64,000 nt of DNA, taken from contig JAGTQE010000008.1 in the NCBI GenBank assembly GCA_018396635.1, forward strand, positions 17,028-81,027, written 5' to 3'. Position numbers and translations under genes: made by a program. The notes beneath the pieces are model-generated. The model was not told where the DNA came from. It made no database searches and saw only the letters and a list, made by a program, of their open reading frames with translations. Source of the DNA: Candidatus Bathyarchaeota archaeon (GTDB lineage Archaea > Thermoproteota > Bathyarchaeia > Bathyarchaeales > DTEX01). This document shows, piece by piece, positions 15,447-25,219 of this stretch (position 1 is the stretch's first letter; each line of letters starts with the position of its first letter).

Positions 15447-16103
15447 TTGAAGCGGTCTGTTGAGCAATTTGAGGAAGATTTGAATTTCATCACAAATAAG
15501 CTTTGTAATGGTGAGAGTGAAAGGGTTTGTCGGCAAATTTTGAGATTGAGGGATAAGCTAATCTCCCTTTATGAAAGGAATCTCGTTAAAATAAATCATT
15601 CCGTTATGGAGCTTATATGCGCCAAGTACCTTATTTTAAGCGGGTATCAGGTTGATGTTGAGTATGCCCTTGATGGCATATCATGCGACATATATGCTTT
15701 AAAGGGTTTAGGTAGCCTTATTGTTGAGGTTGAAACTGGATATGTTCCTCCGGAGCATGCCGTTGATCCAATGACTTACTGTTTAGTTAGGGTGACGAGT
15801 AAAATAGTTAGGTATAGTAAATATGCGGAGAAATTTGCCTTAGCAACACCGCCATATTATACCCTGTGTTTTTCGCCAGCATTAATTAAGCCACCGCGAT
15901 ATAGAACGCCAAGCGAGATTAGAGAAATTAAAGCCTTATGTGACCTATATTATACTAATCCCCCCGTTACTATTGATGAAATAAGAAATGCTCGGCTTCA
16001 CGTAATATATATAATTGATGTGGATAAGGGTATAGTTAGAGAGACGGATCCAAACACTTATTTTGAGAAGGCGAGAGAAATTTATGAGTGGTGGGAAATT
16101 TGA
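15447..16103 (+). CDS. Putative PD-(D/E)xK-type nuclease-like protein
   Basis: About 218 residues. A helical N-terminus precedes a beta-rich segment GISCDIYALKGLGSLIVEVE that has an Asp and an ExE pair spaced as in restriction-endonuclease-fold enzymes. The rest (TGYVPPEHAVDP, YSKYAEKFALATPPYY) is well structured but unfamiliar. I infer nuclease-like chemistry from this motif only. TTG 15447 is preceded by GGAGG at 6 bases. Its TGA overlaps the TTG start of the rhomboid gene, so the two are translationally coupled. Confidence 0.55.
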   Translation: MKRSVEQFEEDLNFITNKLCNGESERVCRQILRLRDKLISLYERNLVKINHSVMELICAKYLILSGYQVDVEYALDGISCDIYALKGLGSLIVEVETGYVPPEHAVDPMTYCLVRVTSKIVRYSKYAEKFALATPPYYTLCFSPALIKPPRYRTPSEIREIKALCDLYYTNPPVTIDEIRNARLHVIYIIDVDKGIVRETDPNTYFEKAREIYEWWEI

Positions 16104-16735
16104 AGAAGGCAACTTTGTCACTTATCGCCCTCTGTATACTTATGACGTTTATCTATTTAGTCTTTAATGAAAATCCCTTGCTAGATACTTTATGTTTTAG
16201 TGGTGAAAACTTTATGAGAGGTTTTTTCTGGACCCCGATAACCTCCCTGTTTATACATGCAAACTTAATGCACTTAATTGGAAATATTCTTTTCTTATAT
16301 ATTTTTGGGGGCACATTAGAGAGGGAGGTTGGATCTGCTAAAACAGTTCTAGTTTTTCTTTTAGGCGGAGTACTATCTTACGCTATAGGCCTACACTTTT
16401 ATGGTTTTAGTGTTAGAATGATTGGAGCATCTGCAGCGATCTTTACGCTAGTATCGGCAGTTATGTTGATTAAGCCGCTCAAATTTTCTTGGTTATTTCT
16501 AATGCCTTTAGGGCTTGTCGCAGCCATATACTTCTTATACAATCTATTTGCAGTCTACTATTCTATTGGAGAGACTAATGTAGGTTATTTCGGACATATC
16601 GCAGGCTTTCTAATAGGCATACCCTTTGGCATTCTTTGGAGTCATGGTAAATGGAAAAGGAATCTCTTGATTACAATAGCGCTCCTAATATTTTACTTGC
16701 TGATAGTCTCATTGTGCATGAAGATGCTTTATTAA
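16100..16735 (+). CDS. Rhomboid-family intramembrane serine protease
   Basis: About 211 residues with six likely membrane helices. The family signatures are all present: FIHANLMHLIGNILFLYIFG with the conserved His/Asn, the catalytic Ser in MIGASAAIF, and the catalytic His in GYFGHIAGFLIG. It would cleave membrane proteins within the bilayer. TTG 16100 overlaps the upstream TGA and has GGTGGG 4 bases before it; GTG 16088 is an alternative. The pairing with a soluble nuclease-like protein is curious and may be simple cotranscription. Confidence 0.87.
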   Translation: MKKATLSLIALCILMTFIYLVFNENPLLDTLCFSGENFMRGFFWTPITSLFIHANLMHLIGNILFLYIFGGTLEREVGSAKTVLVFLLGGVLSYAIGLHFYGFSVRMIGASAAIFTLVSAVMLIKPLKFSWLFLMPLGLVAAIYFLYNLFAVYYSIGETNVGYFGHIAGFLIGIPFGILWSHGKWKRNLLITIALLIFYLLIVSLCMKMLY

Positions 16736-16809
16736 AGCCTTTTTTCCAAAAACGTTAAGAGCAGTATCAACAAACTTTCGAGTAGATTTATTCCCAATAT
16801 AACCTCTCG

Positions 16810-18036
16810 ATGCCTCTTGAAGGGGGGCTTAGACATACGACTAGGGTTTACTTTGGGGTATGCGGTATTGGGCTTGGCCATGCTGGAAGGTGTATACCAA
16901 TAGCCGATCGGCTCAGGGAGCTTAATGCCGAAATATTATTCTCAACCTACAAAGATGCAGTCGAATATATCAGAGGGAAGGGGTATCCAGTTGTCGAGCC
17001 CCCCTCAATGGATGTTATGGTTAAGCCTGATGGAACGATAGATTTTAGGCAGACCATTGTTAATCCGGGGCCATTTCTAGCAGCCTTCATATTTACCAAG
17101 CAGGTTGAGACTGAAATCAGATTCATTAAAGCATTTAATCCAGATGTTGTGATCTCAGATTCACGTGTCTCCCCCATCATAGCTGCGAAGTTTCTTAACA
17201 TTCCAAGCGTCTGCATAGTCAACCAATTCAAAATAATAATACCGAGAAGAAAGAGGCTCCTTAGGCTTGCAAAGATCACAGAGACTGGTGGATTAGCAAT
17301 AATCGGTAAAATTTGGGTTAGCGGCTCAACCCCGCTCTTAATCCCCGACTTTCCGCCACCATACACCATTTCCGTTGAGAACCTTAAGATGCCAATGAAA
17401 TATTATAAGCGTGTAAAGTTCATCGGTCCAATCCTACCAATTTATCCAGAGGAGCTGCCAAGCAAAGAAGAGATACGAGAAAAACTTGGACTGGATCCTG
17501 AGAAACCGCTGATATTTGCGCCTATAAGTGGACCTCTCAAGGAGAGAGCCTATATTATTGACGTTTTGAAGGAGATTTTTAAGAATTTCCCCGAGAAATA
17601 CCAGGTAGTTATGTCTACTGGAAGTCCGAGCAATCCAATTCAAGTAACTAAGTATGGGCATAATTTTGTGGTCTATAGCTGGATTCCAAATAGATTTGAA
17701 TATTTAAAGGCCTCAGACCTGGTGATTTCGAGAGCTGGGCATGGTACATTGACACAGAACATTTATTATGGTAAGCCTATGGTGCTAATACCGACGCCAA
17801 GCCATACTGAGCAAATGAATAATGCTATTAGAGTTAGGGAGATGGGTATAGGAGAGGTTATAGAGCAGAGCGAAGTTAGCGTGGAAACGCTCATAAAAGC
17901 CATAGATAAGATATTATCGGATGACGCATATAGGAGGAGGATTGAGGAAATAAGAAGTAAGATAGCCAAAATAAATGGGTTAAAAACAGCGGTGGAAATT
18001 ATCTTAGATATTTTGGAAAAGAAGGGCATTAATTAA
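16810..18036 (+). CDS. Glycosyltransferase of the MurG/UGT (GT-B) type
   Basis: A 408-residue GT-B protein. The N-terminal domain opens with GVCGIGLGHAGRCIPIADRL, and the C-terminal nucleotide-sugar domain has SRAGHGTLTQNIYYGKPMVL, the MurG/UGT donor loop, then PTPSHTEQMNNA. It should transfer a sugar to a lipid or small acceptor at the inner face of the membrane. No membrane helix is seen. The gene follows the rhomboid by 74 bases and converges on the FtsJ gene. The acceptor is unknown. Confidence 0.8.
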   Translation: MPLEGGLRHTTRVYFGVCGIGLGHAGRCIPIADRLRELNAEILFSTYKDAVEYIRGKGYPVVEPPSMDVMVKPDGTIDFRQTIVNPGPFLAAFIFTKQVETEIRFIKAFNPDVVISDSRVSPIIAAKFLNIPSVCIVNQFKIIIPRRKRLLRLAKITETGGLAIIGKIWVSGSTPLLIPDFPPPYTISVENLKMPMKYYKRVKFIGPILPIYPEELPSKEEIREKLGLDPEKPLIFAPISGPLKERAYIIDVLKEIFKNFPEKYQVVMSTGSPSNPIQVTKYGHNFVVYSWIPNRFEYLKASDLVISRAGHGTLTQNIYYGKPMVLIPTPSHTEQMNNAIRVREMGIGEVIEQSEVSVETLIKAIDKILSDDAYRRRIEEIRSKIAKINGLKTAVEIILDILEKKGIN

Positions 18037-18041
18037 TCTAT

Positions 18042-18647
18042 CTATCCCCTATAGCTTAATCCCAGCACATATATTTCTGCACTCTCCTTTCTGCTTGCCT
18101 TAGGCTTAACGATTTTCACCTGGTGGAAATACTCTTTAACTTTGCTTAAGAATTCGTGAAACATATCGCCTTGGAAAACTTTTGTGAAAAAGTTTCCACC
18201 CCTCCTGAGAGTGAGGATGGCTATATTTAGAGAGGACTCTGCAAGCTCTATTTGGCGCGCATGGTCGAGCTCCCATATGCCAGATATGTTTGGTGAGACA
18301 TCTGATATTACAACATCAGCTGGTCTCGGTAAAATCTCTCTTATCTTACTTATTACCTCAGGGTCTCTGATGTCACCAACAATTGTATGGACATTGTTGA
18401 AGTTTAGCGGCTCTATCTCTTTGAGATCTATGCCTAAAATGAACCCCTTATCTCCTACAATCTGCCTGGCGACTTGCAGCCATCCGCCTGGAGCTGCACC
18501 TAAATCTATAACTACATCACCACTTTTTATGAAGCCGTACTTTTCTACTGCTTGAATAAGCTTATATGCTGCACGCGACCTATAATTTTCTTCTTTTGCC
18601 CTCCTATAATAATAGTCTCTTTTTCTCAGGAGCCACTGGTTGGGCAA
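18042..18647 (-). CDS. rlmE: FtsJ/RlmE-type rRNA 2'-O-methyltransferase
   Basis: A 201-residue SAM-dependent enzyme with the motif DLGAAPGGWLQVA and the K-D-K-E catalytic tetrad, seen in RAAYKL, ISDVSPNISG, FFTKVFQG and SAEIYVL. The family methylates a uridine ribose in large-subunit rRNA; some archaeal members act on tRNA. Its start lies 22 bases inside the preceding TFE-beta-like gene, so the pair is one operon. Confidence 0.9.
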   Translation of the reverse strand: MPNQWLLRKRDYYYRRAKEENYRSRAAYKLIQAVEKYGFIKSGDVVIDLGAAPGGWLQVARQIVGDKGFILGIDLKEIEPLNFNNVHTIVGDIRDPEVISKIREILPRPADVVISDVSPNISGIWELDHARQIELAESSLNIAILTLRRGGNFFTKVFQGDMFHEFLSKVKEYFHQVKIVKPKASRKESAEIYVLGLSYRG

Positions 18648-19018
18648 TTTGTATCCACCCTGGAGTCTGTCTCCTCATCTTTAAGTATCCATTGCGTCAA
18701 CTTTTCGCAATTGTTTGGCGAAATCTTTCCACCGGCGCCGCACTTTGAGCTCTCCTCACATGATATGCAGGGGCAATCTATGATTGAATCTATAGAGACC
18801 GGGTGGCGCTTAGGGTAAAGCCTATACGTCCATCGCCCCTTTGAAATCTCTGGTTCACGATAAATCAGCCCCTTATTCTCAAGCCTAATTGATATCCTAG
18901 ACCCTTCCCTACTTGTAGCATTAATTTCGCGCCAGAGATCCGATTGCAATATGCCCTTCTCACCACTCCTCATTATTATTTCAAGCGCTTTTTGCTCAAG
19001 GTCGCTCTCCTTCGGCAT
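18626..19018 (-). CDS. TFE-beta / RPC34-like transcription factor with Fe-S motif
   Basis: A 130-residue protein with one winged-helix domain (residues about 7-75, including GILQSDLWREINATSREGSR and GLIYREPEISKGRW). A C-terminal Cys cluster follows: CPCISCEESSKC, then GGKISPNNCEKLTQWI. This is the layout of archaeal TFE-beta (hRPC39/RPC34 homologue), where a [4Fe-4S] cluster helps TFE-alpha stabilise open RNA polymerase complexes. Placement directly upstream of ftsJ fits an information-processing operon. An unrelated wHTH regulator is the alternative, but the Fe-S tail argues against it. Confidence 0.75.
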   Translation of the reverse strand: MPKESDLEQKALEIIMRSGEKGILQSDLWREINATSREGSRISIRLENKGLIYREPEISKGRWTYRLYPKRHPVSIDSIIDCPCISCEESSKCGAGGKISPNNCEKLTQWILKDEETDSRVDTNCPTSGS

Positions 19019-19123
19019 AAGCTCTCTCCTCTTAAGAAAATATTGTTCACCAAAAATAAAAGCATATCATGTGATGTGACGTGATAAACTACTGATTTTT
19101 AAGAGAGCCTTCTCTCAGTATAA

Positions 19124-20137
<1,014 letters not shown>

Positions 20138-20183
20138 TTTTGAGTATAAGCGTATAGAGAAGATGTTATTGGGATGAGGTGCA

Positions 20184-20822
20184 ATGGGAGTTTTAATAAA
20201 GAAGGGTGCTGAAGCAAACATTTATCTAGAAGATTGGTGCGGCAGGAAAGTCATATTTAAGAGGAGGAACCCAAAGAAGTATCGTATTCCTGAACTTGAT
20301 AAGATGATCCAGATTCAAAGGACTAAGCATGAGCCGCAGATGATTCATAAGGCTAAGGAGGCTGGGGTCCCTACACCAATAATATTTATGGTTGACCTTA
20401 ACGAGGCTACGATCATTATGGAGTATGTTGAGGGTAAGCAGGTGAAACAGATACTTAACGATTTGCCGAGCGATGAGAGGATTAAAATATGCCAGCAAAT
20501 AGGTAGGCTCGTAGGTAAGCTACATAAGAATGGTATAATACATGGCGATCTGACAACATCAAACATGATCTTAACAGATCATGGAAACATCGTTTTCATA
20601 GATTTTGGTTTAAGCGAGCAGAGTATGGATATTGAGGAGAGGGGCGTAGACCTTCACCTAATGAAGAGATCTTTAGCTAGCACGCATTATCAGTATGTTG
20701 ACGAATGTTTTAACGCCATTATGGAGGGCTATGAGGAGATAATGGGTAGCGAGACTGCGAAAGAGGTCTTGAAAAGGGTTAGGGAAATAGAGAGGAGAGG
20801 ACGCTATATATCCGAGAGGTGA
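20184..20822 (+). CDS. bud32: KEOPS kinase/ATPase subunit Bud32
   Basis: A 212-residue atypical small kinase. GAEANIYLEDWCGRKVIFK is the nucleotide loop with its Lys, HGDLTTSNMIL the catalytic loop, and FIDFGLSEQS the metal-binding DFG. It activates Kae1 in t6A synthesis. GAGGTG sits 5 bases before ATG 20184. The next gene begins 4 bases after its stop. Confidence 0.93.
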   Translation: MGVLIKKGAEANIYLEDWCGRKVIFKRRNPKKYRIPELDKMIQIQRTKHEPQMIHKAKEAGVPTPIIFMVDLNEATIIMEYVEGKQVKQILNDLPSDERIKICQQIGRLVGKLHKNGIIHGDLTTSNMILTDHGNIVFIDFGLSEQSMDIEERGVDLHLMKRSLASTHYQYVDECFNAIMEGYEEIMGSETAKEVLKRVREIERRGRYISER

Positions 20823-20826
20823 GAGA

Positions 20827-21423
20827 TTGCAGAGTGGAAGAAAATTCCCTTACGGCAAGCTGATATTCTTTGTGACTGGAAATATTCATAAGTTTAATGA
20901 GGCTAGGAGAATTTTGGCTGAACATGGAGTATCTGTGGCAATGCTTAAAGTTAAGACGGTGGAAATTCAAGATAATGAGATAGAGAATATTGCGAAGATG
21001 AGCGCATTAAATGCTGTACGGGAAGTTAACCTACCATTAATTGTTGAAGACGCCGGCCTCTTCATAGAGGCGTTAAATGGTTTTCCAGGGCCATTCTCCT
21101 CCTATGTCTATAGAACGATAGGTCTAAGCGGAATACTTAAGCTTCTGGATGGCGTGGAGAATAGGAGGGCGCAGTTTAAGTCCGCTGTAGTTTTCTGTGA
21201 TCCAAGCGGCGAGTTAAGGTGTTTTGTAGGAATATCTAATGGCAGGATTGCTGAAAAACCTAGGGGGACTAGCGGCTTTGGCTTTGACCCAATATTTGAG
21301 CCAGAAGAGCAACCAGCGAAGACCTTCGGCGAAATGAGCATTGAGGAAAAGAACCTATTTTCTCATCGCGCAAGGGCCCTAAAGAAGTTTGCTGAATGGT
21401 ACAGAAACTTTTTGGGTGCTTGA
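20827..21423 (+). CDS. XTP/dITP pyrophosphatase (RdgB/HAM1)
   Basis: A 198-residue house-cleaning nucleotidase that removes deaminated purine triphosphates. Family motifs are FVTGNIHKFNEARRIL, VEDAGLFIEALNGFPG, GFGFDPIFEP and FSHRARALKKF. TTG 20827 is preceded by GAGGTGA at 6 bases, inside the end of bud32. Association of this enzyme with bud32 and kae1 suggests one operon. Confidence 0.93.
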   Translation: MQSGRKFPYGKLIFFVTGNIHKFNEARRILAEHGVSVAMLKVKTVEIQDNEIENIAKMSALNAVREVNLPLIVEDAGLFIEALNGFPGPFSSYVYRTIGLSGILKLLDGVENRRAQFKSAVVFCDPSGELRCFVGISNGRIAEKPRGTSGFGFDPIFEPEEQPAKTFGEMSIEEKNLFSHRARALKKFAEWYRNFLGA

Positions 21424-21502
21424 GAAAACCCAAAAACCGAAAAATATATTTTTGTCTATTTGCCCTTGTTGATTCAATAGGCTTTAAAGGGTTTGAGAAA
21501 CG

Positions 21503-21664
21503 ATGCCAATAGTCGATCCATTGAAGAGGAGTATAGCGCAGAGAAAGAGGTTATACTTGAAGATATGTAGAGATTGTGGTGTTAGAAACGCTCCAACAGC
21601 TGAAAAGTGTAGAAAATGTAGAAGCAGGAATCTTAGGTGGAAGAAGCGGGAGAAGACCCGATAG
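21503..21664 (+). CDS. rpl40e: Large-subunit ribosomal protein eL40
   Basis: A 53-residue highly basic protein with one zinc knuckle, CRDCGVRNAPTAEKCRKC, flanked by RSIAQRKRLYLKI and RNLRWKKREKTR. This is the standard archaeal eL40. It is preceded by a TTTGAGAAACG stretch rather than a strong Shine-Dalgarno sequence, and it converges on the GfcR-like gene with only 3 bases between. Confidence 0.93.
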   Translation: MPIVDPLKRSIAQRKRLYLKICRDCGVRNAPTAEKCRKCRSRNLRWKKREKTR

Positions 21665-21667
21665 TCT

Positions 21668-22426
21668 TCAAGAACCTAGTTTAAGTATTACTTCTACCTG
21701 ACAGTCAGGCGGTATCTTCATTCTTTCAATCCATTCATCTCCGACAGCAATCATGGCGAATATGCCCGCCGTTTCAGCCCTAGCCTTATAAACAAGATTT
21801 AACAATGCATTCTGCGTTTCGCCGCTCTTTATAATATCATCAACTATTAGGACGCTGTCACGCTTCTTAATGGAATCCCTTGGGATATATAGTGTCAGGG
21901 TGTATCCCGAATTACTCAGAACATACGTTTCCTCAAGGAACGATGGAACCCCCACCTCTTTACTTGACTTCGCGATAACCAAGTTTACGCCTAGAGCATT
22001 AGCAACCATTGTTGCGAGGGGGACTCCATCAACGGCGGCAGTTAAAACCTTAGTTATTCTTTTTCCAGCGAACTTTGCTATCGCGTAATTTGCAGCCTGT
22101 CTCAAAAGCACTATATCGCTTATGAGAAGAGTATTATCAAAATATCCGTCCTTATTGAACCTTAACCTTCTTTTAAACTCATTCTCTAGGCCAATAATCT
22201 TCGATAATGCATTCCAGAGTTGGCGCGCTCTATCCTTATTCGGAAGAACATGACCTTTAGCATACCTACTCAAAACTGTTACTGGCAAGTCGGTCTTTGC
22301 TGAGAGTTCCCTGTAAGTGAAATATTTTTTGGCGGTTCGAAGCAATTCAACTGTTGCTAAACGAAACTTTAAATCTTCGGCATGGGTTGAAACTTTAACC
22401 TCATCAGATGATAAATCATGAAGCAT
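21668..22426 (-). CDS. gfcR: GfcR-like HTH plus phosphoribosyltransferase-domain regulator
   Basis: A 252-residue protein with an N-terminal helix-turn-helix (YRELSAKTDLPVTVLSRYAK) joined to an orotate-PRTase-like domain. The PRPP loop is VLIVDDIIKSGET, and AAVDGVPLATMVANALG precedes it. In haloarchaea GfcR controls sugar catabolic genes, probably sensing a phosphorylated intermediate through the PRTase fold. Its role in this lineage is inferred. ATG 22426 follows GGAGGA by 6 bases; the frame is open further upstream but that extension lacks family likeness. Confidence 0.85.
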   Translation of the reverse strand: MLHDLSSDEVKVSTHAEDLKFRLATVELLRTAKKYFTYRELSAKTDLPVTVLSRYAKGHVLPNKDRARQLWNALSKIIGLENEFKRRLRFNKDGYFDNTLLISDIVLLRQAANYAIAKFAGKRITKVLTAAVDGVPLATMVANALGVNLVIAKSSKEVGVPSFLEETYVLSNSGYTLTLYIPRDSIKKRDSVLIVDDIIKSGETQNALLNLVYKARAETAGIFAMIAVGDEWIERMKIPPDCQVEVILKLGS

Positions 22427-22815
22427 AATTTCTCCTCCGTATACAATAGCGGTTATCAGCAGTTTATAGATAATTTTACTTTTCATTCCTCTTTTTAGTA
22501 GTTCGAAGAACAATCTTATAAAACGGAAGAAGAAAAGGGAGAAAATTGTTGAAATAAGATGGGTTATTGCCCGTTTCCGCGGTTGGGGTGGAAGGCGAAA
22601 AGACATTTGGCAAAAACGCTTAAACTTGCAGAGCATTATGTTTCCATAATAATTAACAATTCTTTTGATACCTTTCTCTAAAGGTGTTTTATGGCATTAA
22701 AGATTTTAGGGGAATGGTAAAGAAAATATGCTGGAAATTTCAGGAAAATATTTTAGGAGAAAAGGTTAGCTGGTAGTAATTTACTTAGAACTTAAAGTGA
22801 GGGTTTAGTGAATTT
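22427..22815. other. Intergenic region, nothing identified
   Basis: About 390 AT-rich bases between divergent genes. A forward frame around 22500-22640 is open but has no usable start and mirrors the reverse-strand extension of the regulator gene. No tRNA, palindrome or conserved element stands out. Confidence 0.4.
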
Positions 22816-23250
22816 ATGAGCGGCGAACAAACTTCGAGGCGAGGTAAGGTTAAGATCATATATAGGCCAGCTAAAGAGATAGTTATACTTGACTACTTCC
22901 AATTCTCTAGAGACGCGTTAGATCAAATGTTCGCTAGACTCATTCACTCAGGCATGCCCGTTATAGCGCAGTGGGCTGAGGGGCTCATATTTATATACTT
23001 CCCTTTAACGCCAGACACCAACGAGTTAATGGAGAATTATCTTAGGGGTAGAGTTTTCTGGAGCTCCGTTAACTTCGCCTTGATGCCAAAGTACTCTCCA
23101 TCAATTAAGGTTGGCGGATTAGAGATACCTGTGCTAGATGTTTCTGATCACCCAATATTGGCGGAGGTTGCGCGATGGCTGAAGAAACATGCTAGGCCAG
23201 ACGTTAAGTCTCAGACAGGCATTATAAGAGGGGATCAAATAACGCAATAG
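22816..23250 (+). CDS. Conserved-looking protein of unknown function beside AOR module 2
   Basis: A 144-residue soluble protein without Cys clusters or membrane segments. Features that can be read are a hydrophobic core strand EIVILDYFQFSRDALDQMF, an aromatic segment GLIFIYFPLTPDTNELM, and a C-terminal LAEVARWLKKHARPDV. I recognise no family. It precedes the AOR gene by 76 bases in the same orientation, and may be an accessory or assembly factor for the module. A separate role cannot be excluded. Confidence 0.6.
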   Translation: MSGEQTSRRGKVKIIYRPAKEIVILDYFQFSRDALDQMFARLIHSGMPVIAQWAEGLIFIYFPLTPDTNELMENYLRGRVFWSSVNFALMPKYSPSIKVGGLEIPVLDVSDHPILAEVARWLKKHARPDVKSQTGIIRGDQITQ

Positions 23251-23326
23251 TGGTACATATGAATAATAAACAATAAATATTTCCTCCACTTTAATTCTTC
23301 TAATTCCTCAAAGGGAGGATAGGTAA

Positions 23327-25180
23327 TTGTTTGGTTATGCTGGTAGAATTCTTAGGGTAAATCTGACAACCGGGAAGACTACACTTGAGCCGCTGAAGGA
23401 GGAGATGGCTAAAAAATATATTGGCGGTATAGGTTTAGGTATAAGGCTGCTAATTGACAATTCTAGGCCTGGCGTCGACCCCCTAAGTCCAGAAAACCCA
23501 TTAATATTGACGACTGGACCATTGAGCGGCACAATCGCGCCCACAGGCGGTAACGGGCATGCATTTGTCGCTAAATCTCCGTTAACCAACGGCGTTGGTG
23601 AGGCTAAGTCCCATGGCTTCTTTGGGGCGGAGCTGAAGAGGGCTGGCTATGATGCGGTTATTTTTGAGGGCAGGGCTGAGAAGCCAGTTTATGTGTGGAT
23701 AGACGATGATAGCGTCCAAATAATGGATGCCAAGCACCTTTGGGGCAAATCTCCTCAGGAGACTGAAGATGTTATTAGGGAGGAGCTGGGCGACTACTAT
23801 ATTCGTGTGGCAGCTATAGGTTTAGCTGGCGAGAAGCTCTCTCGTATAGCATGCATAATAAACGATAAGACAAGGGCAGCTGGGAGATGCGGTTTAGGCG
23901 CTGTTATGGGCTCAAAGAATCTCAAGGCTATAGCTGTCAGGGGAACTAAGGATGTTCCAGTAGCTAAGCCGGAGGAGTTCCTAGAGTTCGTTAAGGTTTT
24001 ACATGAGAGGATGAAAGGTCCCGCAACCGTTAAATATAGAACCCTTGGAACCCCACAAAACGTTTTAGTCCATAACTCTCTAGGCTGTCTACCAACAAGA
24101 AACTTCACTAATGCTGTTTTTGAGGGGGCTGAGAAGGTTAGTGGCGAGTACTTGAATATGCGTTTTGTTACAAAGATTATCGGTTGTTCCTCATGTGCGA
24201 TGAGATGCGAGCATATAGCAGTCGTACCTGAGGGCCCATATAAGGGGACTATGGCTAGGGTTGAGTATGAGCCGCTATGGGCCTTTGGTCCGCACTGCGG
24301 CGTGGATCGAATGGATGCTATAATTAAGGCTATAGACCTATGCAATTACTATGGTATGGACTCTATATCTGCGGGCAATATTGTTGGCTTTGCAATGGAT
24401 TGCTATGAACATGGAATATTGACGAAGGATGATACTGGTGGGTTAGACTTAAGGTTTGGTAATGCTGAGGCGATGGTTAAGGTTGTTGAGATGATGGGCA
24501 GACGTGAGGGTTTAGGCAATATATTAGCTGAGGGCGTTAAGAGGGCTGCTGAGATTATCGGTAAGGGCGCTGAGAAGTTCGCCAATCATATTAAGGGTCT
24601 TGAGATGACGGGATATGATATCAGGGGGCTAAAGACTGCTGCCGTGGGCTATGCGGTCTCATTCCGAGGAGCCGACCACAATAGGCATGGGGCATACGCC
24701 TTAGACATAGCTGGTAAAGTTGATAGGTTCAAGTTTGAGAAGGGGCGATCTAAGCTTGTTATCGAGATAGAGGATCTCTACACGATAATTGACTCCCTTA
24801 TAGTCTGCAAGTTCTCTAGGGGCGTCTACTATAAGGGATTTGAAGACCTAGCAAAATACTATACTCTTGTCACGGGGATAGAGATGACGGCTGAAGAGCT
24901 GAGGAGGACTGGTGAGAGGATAAATAATCTGGCAAGACTATACAATATTAGAGAGGGCTTTACTAGAAAAGACGATCACCTGCCAATCAAAGTTATGACA
25001 ACACCAATTCCAGATGAAACTGTATCAAAGGGCAGCTACATAACCCAGGAGGAGCTGGACTTCATGCTAGATGACTACTACGCGCACAGAGGTTGGACAA
25101 GGGATGGTGTCCCAACGCTTGAAAAGCTTAAGGAGCTGGATCTGGAGGATCTAGCCTACATAGTTAAGGATAAGCTTTAA
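23327..25180 (+). CDS. Aldehyde ferredoxin oxidoreductase, module 2 (canonical)
   Basis: A 617-residue tungsten enzyme with LRVNLTTGKTTLEPL, GPLSGTIAPTGGNGHAF and GAVMGSKNLKAIAVRG. The cluster ligands are C287-x2-C290-x3-C294 (GCSSCAMRC) and C494 (LIVCKFSRG), nearly the spacing of the Pyrococcus furiosus AOR. It should oxidise aldehydes to carboxylates with ferredoxin as acceptor. A polyferredoxin follows by 39 bases. The start is TTG 23327, where GGGAGG lies about 10 bases upstream. It is only a moderate relative of module 1, which points to different substrates. Confidence 0.93.
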   Translation: MFGYAGRILRVNLTTGKTTLEPLKEEMAKKYIGGIGLGIRLLIDNSRPGVDPLSPENPLILTTGPLSGTIAPTGGNGHAFVAKSPLTNGVGEAKSHGFFGAELKRAGYDAVIFEGRAEKPVYVWIDDDSVQIMDAKHLWGKSPQETEDVIREELGDYYIRVAAIGLAGEKLSRIACIINDKTRAAGRCGLGAVMGSKNLKAIAVRGTKDVPVAKPEEFLEFVKVLHERMKGPATVKYRTLGTPQNVLVHNSLGCLPTRNFTNAVFEGAEKVSGEYLNMRFVTKIIGCSSCAMRCEHIAVVPEGPYKGTMARVEYEPLWAFGPHCGVDRMDAIIKAIDLCNYYGMDSISAGNIVGFAMDCYEHGILTKDDTGGLDLRFGNAEAMVKVVEMMGRREGLGNILAEGVKRAAEIIGKGAEKFANHIKGLEMTGYDIRGLKTAAVGYAVSFRGADHNRHGAYALDIAGKVDRFKFEKGRSKLVIEIEDLYTIIDSLIVCKFSRGVYYKGFEDLAKYYTLVTGIEMTAEELRRTGERINNLARLYNIREGFTRKDDHLPIKVMTTPIPDETVSKGSYITQEELDFMLDDYYAHRGWTRDGVPTLEKLKELDLEDLAYIVKDKL

Positions 25181-25219
25181 TAGCAAATTAATGATGGAAT
25201 CTTAGAAGGAGGAAATTAT

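Noticed and set aside
22500..22640. Basic protein-like frame RFRGWGGRRKDIWQKR upstream of module 2
   Set aside because: No ATG, GTG or TTG start, and it is the mirror of the reverse-strand extension of the regulator gene.
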